From assembly GCA_027483425.1 (NCBI GenBank), contig JAIXUR010000288.1, forward strand, positions 1-6,534: 6,534 nucleotides of DNA. The letters are read 5' to 3'. Shown here in pieces: positions 1-4,492 of this stretch. Position 1 is the first letter of the stretch, and every line of letters starts with the position of its first letter. Under the pieces are notes generated by a model. It was not told where the DNA came from and searched no databases. It saw only the letters and a program-made list of their open reading frames with translations. The position numbers and the translations under genes are program-made. This stretch comes from Cyanobacteriota bacterium. Lineage in GTDB: Bacteria > Cyanobacteriota > Cyanobacteriia > Phormidesmidales > Phormidesmidaceae.

Positions 1-11
1 TATAAAACCTG

Positions 12-85
12 CGTAGGATGGGCAAAGCATCGCGTGCCCATCATCAGGGCGATGGGCACGGGCTTTGCCCTTTGCCCATCCTACG
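12..85. repeat. Large imperfect palindrome (REP/MITE-like)
   Basis: Bases 12-27 (CGTAGGATGGGCAAAG) are the perfect reverse complement of 70-85. Inside, 33-42 (CGTGCCCATC) pairs perfectly with 51-60 around an 8-base loop (43-50). The two stems are separated by an asymmetric internal loop (28-32 and 61-69). As single-stranded DNA or RNA this would fold into a long two-part hairpin. Sequences of the GTAGGATGGGC...GCCCATC kind are familiar to me as dispersed repeats in bacterial intergenic DNA, but membership of a named family is not proven here. No transposase or clear target duplication is visible. Confidence 0.8.
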
Positions 86-105
86 TTTAATTACAACCAC
101 ACACT

Positions 106-134
106 TAGGGAGCATTGCAGTGCAATGCTCCCTA
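106..134. repeat. Perfect 29-base palindrome
   Basis: TAGGGAGCATTGCA (106-119) is followed by one central G (120) and then its exact reverse complement (121-134). The arms are 14 bp with no mismatch. It lies only 20 bases after the larger palindrome at 12-85. GTAGGGAGCATTGCAATGCTCCCTAC-like sequences are reminiscent of short dispersed cyanobacterial intergenic repeats. It could be an independent repeat or the second half of one composite mobile element covering about 12-134. There is no T-run after it, so it does not look like an intrinsic terminator. Confidence 0.8.
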
Positions 135-331
135 CAAACCGGGGGTATGCAGACAGAATTTGGTATGAAATCAAAACCCATGGTGGGGCTATATACCTGT
201 ATTTAGTCATCCCATAGATAGAGATCGTGAGATCAGGGCGTTCATTACAGCCTAGCTCACACCTTCTATAGAGTCTTAAATCTGATTGAAATGGTAGAAA
301 GACGTTAAGTGGCCTCTGTGCTGCCTAAGTA
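135..331. other. Intergenic DNA, no gene recognised
   Basis: This stretch is more AT-rich than the coding DNA that follows. I see no open frame with recognisable protein content, no tRNA-like or rRNA-like pattern, and no strong terminator. Together with its repeat-laden flanks it reads as decayed or non-coding intergenic sequence. The gene to the left of the window is not visible, so part of this could belong to its 3' flank or to an upstream regulatory region. Confidence 0.5.
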
Positions 332-465
332 AGAGGATGTTTGAAAAGCTGGAGAGAGTCTGCTTTTTTTCTGCGAAAGCGGATCGAAAGTGTCTCATGG
401 CGGATGGCTCTTACGGTAGCCCTAGGGCTAATCGCACCAGGAGATGCCGTTTTTAAACACCCTCT
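332..465. mobile_element. MITE-like element with terminal inverted repeats
   Basis: The left end AGAGGATGTTTGAAAA (332-347) and the reverse complement of the right end (450-465, read as AGAGGGTGTTTAAAAA) match at 14 of 16 positions and enclose about 100 bases with no coding capacity. A short terminal-inverted-repeat element without transposase fits a miniature inverted-repeat transposable element. GAGGRTGTTTGAAAA-type ends resemble those of IS5-group insertion sequences, so mobilisation in trans by such a transposase is inferred. No convincing target duplication is seen (TAA at 330-332, TAG at 465-467), so the insertion may be old or its true ends slightly different. Confidence 0.6.
417..430. 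repeat. 14-base perfect palindrome inside the MITE-like element
   Basis: TAGCCCTAGGGCTA is its own reverse complement, centred on CCTAGG. It lies in the right half of the interior of the element at 332-465. It may be a structural part of that element or a symmetric protein-binding site; nothing distinguishes these. Confidence 0.6.
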
Positions 466-542
466 AGGGATTTAGGTAGACCTGGGCTGCACTATTTTCA
501 TGAATCTTTTTTCGGGAATCTACGATTGATTGGCTTTGGGCC

Positions 543-557
543 GAATCGACCCGATTC
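543..557. promoter_or_regulatory. Candidate operator dyad upstream of the glycosyltransferase
   Basis: GAATCG (543-548) and CGATTC (552-557) form a perfect 6-bp dyad with a 3-base spacer. It ends 7 bases before a consensus -10 box and covers the place a -35 element would occupy. A symmetric site here would suit a dimeric regulator. This is inferred from position only. Confidence 0.3.
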
Positions 558-564
558 TCAACCC

Positions 565-570
565 TATAAT
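565..570 (+). promoter_or_regulatory. Candidate -10 box (TATAAT)
   Basis: An exact TATAAT lies 11 bases before the ATG at 582. No good TTGACA-like -35 sits 16-18 bases upstream. If used, transcription would begin around 577, giving a nearly leaderless message that leaves out the GAGG ribosome-binding motif at 573-576. Either the gene is translated almost leaderless from this promoter, or the match is a chance one and the real promoter is further up; a weaker TACGAT at 521-526 is one option. Confidence 0.3.
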
Positions 571-581
571 ACGAGGCGTTT

Positions 582-1697
582 ATGCGAGTTGCCCAGGTTA
601 CACCTCTGTGGGAACAGGTGCCGCCGTTGGCCTACGGTGGTATCGAAATGGTGGTGAGTTTGCTGACGGAAGAACTTGTGCGCCGGGGACACCAGGTAAC
701 GTTGTTTGCATCGGGAGATGCGGAGACCCTAGCCCACCTGGACTCTGGCTGCGATCGCGCCCTGCGCCCCCTGGGGGTATTGCCACCAGAATATGCCATC
801 TATGAGCAGTGGCAGTTGGGCAAAGTCTTTGATCGAGCCGAGGAGTTTGACATCATTCACTCCCACATGGATGTGGCCGCGTTGGCCTATGCCCATCACA
901 GCCCGACCCCGGTGGTGCACACCATGCACGGGCCGTTTACCCCCGCCGCTGAAAAAACCTTTTGCCAGTATCGACAGCAAAATTTGATCACGGTGTCTGA
1001 ATCTTTGCAGCGACCGGAACTGGGGCTCAACTATGTGGCTACGGTCTACAATGCGGTCGCCCTCGACCAGTTTGATTTTTACCCCCAGCCCCAAAAAGAC
1101 CCGCCCTACCTGGCATTTTTAGGGCGGATGTCGGCAGAAAAAGGACCCCATTTAGCGATCGAGATCGCTAAGCGCACCGGCTGGCACCTCAAAATGGCGG
1201 GCAAGGTTGGTTTTGCAGACCAAGCGTTTTTTGACCAGCAGGTGGCTCCGCACATTGATGGGCAGCAGATTGAGTTTTTGGGCGAGGTCAGTCAGGCCGA
1301 CAAAAAAGCGTTGATCGGCCAGGCCACGGCGACGCTGTTCCCGATTATCTGGCCAGAGCCCTTTGGCCTGGTGATGATCGAGTCGATGGCCTGCGGTACC
1401 CCGTTGATTGCCATGGCCCTGGGGTCGGTGATGGAGGTAATAGCGGACGGTACCACCGGGTTTCTATGCCACACCGTGGAAGACTGCGTGGCGGCGGTGG
1501 CTGACATTCACCGCATCAGCCGCCGGGCCTGCCGCGACCATGTGGAGGATAACTTTGGGGTGGGGCGGATGGTGGACGGCTATGAGGCGGTGTATCGGAA
1601 ACTGATCAGCGATCGCGCCCAATTGACCCATCAGCCCCAAACCCGCACCGCTGATAGGCGACCCCTGCGCCTCGAGCCGGTCGAGGTTGATCTTTAG
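582..1697 (+). CDS. GT4-family glycosyltransferase
   Basis: This 371-residue protein is a retaining GT-B glycosyltransferase that should move a sugar from a nucleotide-sugar donor to an unknown acceptor in the cytoplasm. The N-terminal Rossmann half starts MRVAQVTPLW and has the acceptor-side loop YGGIE (18-22), the HSHMD strand end (93-97) and HTMHG (113-117). The C-terminal donor half has GRMSAEKG (181-188) and the GT4 EX7E signature EPFGLVMIE (E259 and E267), followed by SMACGTPLIA and a DGTTGFL donor-site segment (289-295). The length is normal for the family. The last ~25 residues (346-371) form a polar tail outside the fold. No signal peptide or membrane segment is seen. The ATG at 582 fits the conserved N-terminus and is preceded by GAGG (573-576). 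It resembles the AviGT4-like branch of GT4, which does not reveal the substrate. A debranching-type enzyme gene follows 249 bases downstream. Confidence 0.93.
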   Translation: MRVAQVTPLWEQVPPLAYGGIEMVVSLLTEELVRRGHQVTLFASGDAETLAHLDSGCDRALRPLGVLPPEYAIYEQWQLGKVFDRAEEFDIIHSHMDVAALAYAHHSPTPVVHTMHGPFTPAAEKTFCQYRQQNLITVSESLQRPELGLNYVATVYNAVALDQFDFYPQPQKDPPYLAFLGRMSAEKGPHLAIEIAKRTGWHLKMAGKVGFADQAFFDQQVAPHIDGQQIEFLGEVSQADKKALIGQATATLFPIIWPEPFGLVMIESMACGTPLIAMALGSVMEVIADGTTGFLCHTVEDCVAAVADIHRISRRACRDHVEDNFGVGRMVDGYEAVYRKLISDRAQLTHQPQTRTADRRPLRLEPVEVDL

Positions 1698-1743
1698 GCA
1701 TGTACGGTTCGAGGTAGCTCTGAATCGCACCATAAACGACCGA

Positions 1744-1778
1744 GCCCAGGTTGGGCGGTTGCCAGCTAGCTAGCCGCC
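1744..1778 (+). other. Two overlapping, mutually exclusive hairpins
   Basis: GCCCA (1744-1748) can pair with TGGGC (1752-1756) across a 3-base loop. Alternatively GGCGG (1754-1758) can pair with CCGCC (1774-1778), extended by three weak pairs to a 9-base loop. They share bases 1754-1756, so only one can form at a time. They lie 46 bases after the glycosyltransferase stop. Neither is followed by a U-run, so neither is a standard intrinsic terminator. They may act as an RNA 3' end structure or have no function. Confidence 0.3.
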
Positions 1779-1789
1779 TCGATCCCAAG

Positions 1790-1838
1790 ATCACCCAACA
1801 GCCCTGTCCTAAGCTAGATGGCCAGTGCTGTTGGTGAT
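1790..1838 (+). other. Intergenic stem-loop
   Basis: CCAACAGC (1795-1802) pairs perfectly with GCTGTTGG (1827-1834). After one bulged C (1794) the stem continues with ATCA (1790-1793) against TGAT (1835-1838), giving about 12 bp around a 24-base loop. The following bases are GGTTAATCTTCT rather than a T-run, so terminator function is weakly supported. It is the strongest candidate structure for ending or stabilising the glycosyltransferase transcript. Confidence 0.4.
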
Positions 1839-1855
1839 GGTTAATCTTCTAGGGG

Positions 1856-1905
1856 ACGGTGGTTCAGAGATTACGGTTTACGGTTTGGTACAGGGGTGAC
1901 GGTTT
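1856..1905 (+). promoter_or_regulatory. Direct ACGGT repeats upstream of the debranching enzyme
   Basis: ACGGTTT occurs at 1873-1879, 1880-1886 (in tandem) and 1899-1905, and a related ACGGTGG at 1856-1862. Four ACGGT cores within 50 bases, all in one orientation and 42-91 bases before the start codon, look like either a direct-repeat regulator site or a degenerate heptamer repeat of the kind common in cyanobacterial intergenic DNA. No matching factor can be named. Confidence 0.35.
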
Positions 1906-1923
1906 TGCCTTAACCCCTGCACC
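1887..1923 (+). promoter_or_regulatory. Leader hairpin before the debranching enzyme start
   Basis: CAGGGGT (1891-1897) pairs perfectly with ACCCCTG (1913-1919). After one A-C mismatch the stem extends by GGT (1887-1889) against ACC (1921-1923). The loop is 15 bases. The structure ends 10 bases before the ribosome-binding site AAGGA (1934-1938). If transcribed it would sit in the 5' leader and could affect stability or initiation. As DNA it is also a plausible operator dyad. Confidence 0.4.
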
Positions 1924-1933
1924 GGCCGATCTA

Positions 1934-1943
1934 AAGGATAGGA
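1934..1943 (+). promoter_or_regulatory. Ribosome-binding site of the debranching enzyme gene
   Basis: AAGGA (1934-1938) lies 8 bases before the ATG at 1947, with a second AGGA (1940-1943) 3 bases before it. The first has good Shine-Dalgarno spacing and supports this start codon. Confidence 0.6.
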
Positions 1944-1946
1944 TCT

Positions 1947-4382
1947 ATGACTCAGTCTTCTAATCGGGGCGATCTGGGGTTTGACCCAGCGGCATCTAAG
2001 CCCAACGCATCTACCCTCAACCTATCTACGTTAAACATCGTGGAACTCGATGGCCGCACCTTTGCCCCGGCCCAACAGGTACCGATTCCAGAATGGCCCT
2101 GCACCACCAGTAAGCGGCAGCAGCCCACGCTGACCCTGAAGGACAATGACCTATTTTTAATTACCGATACCCTGGGCAACATTTCTGGCTGCGACGATGT
2201 CCAAGCGCCGGCTAGCCTGGGCCTGTTTTGTCGCGATACGCGGTTTCTCAGCCGCCTAGAGCTGCAATTTGAGGGACAGCCGCCAGTTTTGCTCAGCAGT
2301 ACGGCCCAGCGGGGCTTTACCCTGTCGGCGCTGTGCGCGAACCCCTATATTGCGAACGAAACCACAGCGAACGACACTACTGCGAACGACAGTGGTGGTA
2401 ACGATAGTGGTGGTAACGACAGGGGTCGCAGCGCCATTCGGGCCGAAACCATTGGCATTCAGCGCGATCTGGTGTTGCAGGGGGGGCTGTTTGAAGAGCT
2501 GGCCCTGACCAACTACAGCACCCAACCGGTGGAGTTTGAGCTCAGCCTGAGCTTTGAGGCCGACTTTGCCGATTTGTTTGAAATTCGCGGACGCGTGCGC
2601 GAGAAAACCGGTACGCTGCTGCGCTCCATGCGTCTGACGGAGGATGCCGCTGAGCCGATTTCCGCTGCTAACACTACCATTAACACCACCGTTAACGATG
2701 GCGTGATGACCGGGGACGGCAGCGAACTGACCCTGGCCTATCAGGGGGTAGACCATCTGTTGATGGAGTCGAGAATTAAGTTTTACCAGCGGCAGCCTGA
2801 CCAGCTTAGGGGCTACACGGCGATCTGGCACCTGGCGCTGCAACCCCAGGCCACCGAGGTGTTGGGCTACCGGCTACAGCCATTTTTAGACGGCCACCCT
2901 GCCTCTTTGGTGGGCCTACCGGGGACCCTGAGCCAGGCGGTGGCGGCGGAAACCATGGAAGAACAGCAGTGGCGCGAGGGGGTGACCTGCATTCGCACCG
3001 ACAACCGCGCCCTGAACGACATTATTGAGCGGGCCGAGCAAGACACCTACCTGCTGGGGCAGACCTTTGGGGATGGCAAAATTCTCTCGGCGGGTATTCC
3101 CTGGTTTGCCACGCTGTTTGGGCGTGATTCGCTGATTGCGGCCATGCAAACCCTGATGTTTAACCCCGCCCTGGCCCGCCAAACCCTGGTCGTGCTGGCC
3201 GAGTACCAGGGCCAAAACCAGGATGACTGGCGCGAAGAAGAGCCGGGTAAGATTCTCCATGAGCTGCGGTTTGGGGAAATGTCGCGCAGTGGTGAGGTGC
3301 CTCACACCCCCTACTATGGCAGCGTTGATGCCACCCCCCTGTGGCTCATGCTCTACGCCGACTACTACGCCTGGAAGGGTGATCGCACCCTGCTGGAAGA
3401 CCTGTGGGATAACGCCCTGGCGGCCATGGACTGGATCGATCGCAGCAGCGAGAAAACCGGCTATGTGACCTACGAGTGCCGATCCCCAGGGGGCTTGCGC
3501 AACCAGGGCTGGAAAGACTCTGGCGACTGCATTGTGGATGCCAATGGCCAGGTGGCGACCGGGGCGATCGCCCTCTCGGAGGTGCAGGGCTACGTCTATG
3601 CCGCCAAAATGCGGCTGGCCCCCCTGGCCGAGCTGATGCAGCGCCTCGATCTGCGCGATCGCTGGTACCACCAGGCCCAGGTTCTCAAAGCCCGCTTTGA
3701 GCGAGACTTTTGGCTGCCTCAAAAGGGCTATGTGGCCCTCGCCCTCGACGGCCAGGGCGAGCCGGTCGATAGCATTACCTCCAACCCTGGCCACTGTTTG
3801 GGGATGGGCATTCTTTCGGACGAAAAGGCTCGCAGCGTAGCCGAACGACTCCAGGCCCCAGATATGTTTAACGGCTGGGGCATTCGCACCCTGAGCAGCA
3901 GCTCACCAGCCTACAACCCCATGGGCTACCACGTGGGGTCGGTGTGGCCCCACGACAACGGCATGATCGCCGCTGGGCTTAGATCCCTGGGCCATATCGA
4001 GCAGGCCCTCGAAATTGCCCAAGGTATTTTTGACATGACCAGTGTGCAGCCCTACCAATGCCCGCCGGAACTGTTCTGCGGGTTTGAGCGCACCGCCAAC
4101 AACCGACCGGTGCGCTATCCGGTGGCCTGTTCACCCCAGGCCTGGGCTACGGGCACGGTGTTTCAGCTGTTGCAACTGATGGTCAACCTGGTGCCCGATG
4201 TGGCCAACAACTGCCTGCGCATTGTGCAACCTACCCTGCCCGCCTCGGTCAGCTATATGTCGATCAACAACTTCAAGGTGGGTCAAACCCTGCTAGACCT
4301 AGAGTTTGAGCGCTCCCTTGAGGCCACCGCCTGTCGCGTGGTGAGAAAGCGGGGCAACCTGCGGGTGGTGATTGAAGTGTAA
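1947..4382 (+). CDS. Amylo-alpha-1,6-glucosidase (GDE-type debranching enzyme)
   Basis: This 811-residue protein belongs to the bacterial/archaeal glycogen-debranching group (COG3408-like), expected to release alpha-1,6-linked glucose from glucan or oligosaccharide branches. The N-terminal beta-rich domain (about 55-330, GDE_N_bis type) has DLFLITDTLGNISG (68-81), GLFCRDTRFLSRLEL (92-106) and ETIGIQRDLVL (167-177). The C-terminal (alpha/alpha)6-barrel domain (about 355-755, GDE_C type) has GIPWFATLFGRDS (383-395), GWKDSGD (521-527), SVWPHDNG (665-672), PPELFCGFE (706-714) and ACSPQAWATG (727-736). The acidic residues in GWKDSGD and PELFCGFE are the likely catalytic region by analogy, not proven. 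It lacks the glucanotransferase half of the eukaryotic bifunctional enzyme, as is normal for bacterial members. No signal peptide is seen, so it is probably cytoplasmic. Asn-rich repeats interrupt the N-terminal domain at 137-161 and 242-251. It follows the GT4 gene on the same strand, suggesting a shared glucan-related role; the true substrate may differ from glycogen. Confidence 0.92.
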   Translation: MTQSSNRGDLGFDPAASKPNASTLNLSTLNIVELDGRTFAPAQQVPIPEWPCTTSKRQQPTLTLKDNDLFLITDTLGNISGCDDVQAPASLGLFCRDTRFLSRLELQFEGQPPVLLSSTAQRGFTLSALCANPYIANETTANDTTANDSGGNDSGGNDRGRSAIRAETIGIQRDLVLQGGLFEELALTNYSTQPVEFELSLSFEADFADLFEIRGRVREKTGTLLRSMRLTEDAAEPISAANTTINTTVNDGVMTGDGSELTLAYQGVDHLLMESRIKFYQRQPDQLRGYTAIWHLALQPQATEVLGYRLQPFLDGHPASLVGLPGTLSQAVAAETMEEQQWREGVTCIRTDNRALNDIIERAEQDTYLLGQTFGDGKILSAGIPWFATLFGRDSLIAAMQTLMFNPALARQTLVVLAEYQGQNQDDWREEEPGKILHELRFGEMSRSGEVPHTPYYGSVDATPLWLMLYADYYAWKGDRTLLEDLWDNALAAMDWIDRSSEKTGYVTYECRSPGGLRNQGWKDSGDCIVDANGQVATGAIALSEVQGYVYAAKMRLAPLAELMQRLDLRDRWYHQAQVLKARFERDFWLPQKGYVALALDGQGEPVDSITSNPGHCLGMGILSDEKARSVAERLQAPDMFNGWGIRTLSSSSPAYNPMGYHVGSVWPHDNGMIAAGLRSLGHIEQALEIAQGIFDMTSVQPYQCPPELFCGFERTANNRPVRYPVACSPQAWATGTVFQLLQLMVNLVPDVANNCLRIVQPTLPASVSYMSINNFKVGQTLLDLEFERSLEATACRVVRKRGNLRVVIEV
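2010..2039 (+). repeat. 15-base tandem duplication, two diverged copies
   Basis: Two in-frame 15-base units (2010-2024, 2025-2039) encode STLNL and STLNI in the non-conserved N-terminal extension of the debranching enzyme (residues 22-31). The third bases have drifted, so the repeat is clearer in protein than in DNA. It could be chance. Confidence 0.4.
2355..2429 (+). repeat. 15-base tandem repeat, five copies, inside the debranching enzyme
   Basis: Five consecutive 15-base units begin AACGAA or AACGAY (starts 2355, 2370, 2385, 2400, 2415). They encode NETTA, NDTTA, NDSGG, NDSGG and NDRGR (residues 137-161). Units 3 and 4 differ at a single base. The period is a multiple of three, so gain or loss of units keeps the reading frame. 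The array sits between the conserved blocks SALCANPYI and ETIGIQRD, so it is a polar, probably disordered insertion in a surface loop of the N-terminal domain. Confidence 0.85.
2670..2705 (+). repeat. 12-base Asn-Thr repeat inside the debranching enzyme
   Basis: AACACTACCATT (2670-2681) and AACACCACCGTT (2682-2693) are near-identical in-frame units encoding NTTI and NTTV. A diverged third unit (2694-2705, NDGV) follows. It lies in a second variable loop of the N-terminal domain (residues 242-253) and resembles the array at 2355-2429 in composition. Confidence 0.6.
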
Positions 4383-4430
4383 TGTCGACGCTATGACGCC
4401 AGGGAGGGAAAGCGCTAAAATCAACTCCAT

Positions 4431-4452
4431 ATTAAAGTGTCTGCTTTTTAAT
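4431..4452. other. Weak AT-rich dyad between the last two genes
   Basis: ATTAAA (4431-4436) and TTTAAT (4447-4452) form a 6-bp inverted repeat around GTGTCTGCTT. It is too AT-rich for a strong terminator. Downstream, TAAGAT (4473-4478) is a possible -10 for the NACHT gene, without a convincing -35. How transcription is divided between the debranching enzyme and NACHT genes cannot be settled from this 110-base spacer. Confidence 0.25.
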
Positions 4453-4492
4453 CTCGGTTTAAGTTCAAACGTTAAGATGACCCTTTTTGCGT

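Noticed and set aside
18..206. Small + strand open frame at the left edge
   Set aside because: It runs straight through both palindromes, has no recognisable protein features and no ribosome-binding site.
530..805. Open frame overlapping the start of the glycosyltransferase in another frame
   Set aside because: The overlapping frame at 582 has clear GT4 motifs; this one has none and is Gly/Pro/Arg-rich as expected for a shadow.
2355..2429. Possible CRISPR array
   Set aside because: The units are 15 bases and directly adjacent with no spacers, and they are in frame inside a conserved gene.
2355..2705. N-X-S/T triplets as glycosylation sites
   Set aside because: The enzyme lacks a signal peptide and is probably cytoplasmic; the triplets follow from repeat composition.
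2256..2843. 195-residue open frame on the - strand
   Set aside because: It is antisense to the debranching enzyme N-terminal domain. Its VVTTTIVTTTVV stretch is just the reverse reading of the 15-base repeat.
2916..3794. 292-residue open frame on the - strand
   Set aside because: It is antisense to the conserved catalytic domain of the debranching enzyme and shows no family motifs. Long antisense frames are common opposite GC-rich coding DNA.
4383..4492. Intrinsic terminator after the debranching enzyme
   Set aside because: No GC-rich stem followed by a T-run is present. The only dyad is a weak AT-rich one at 4431-4452.
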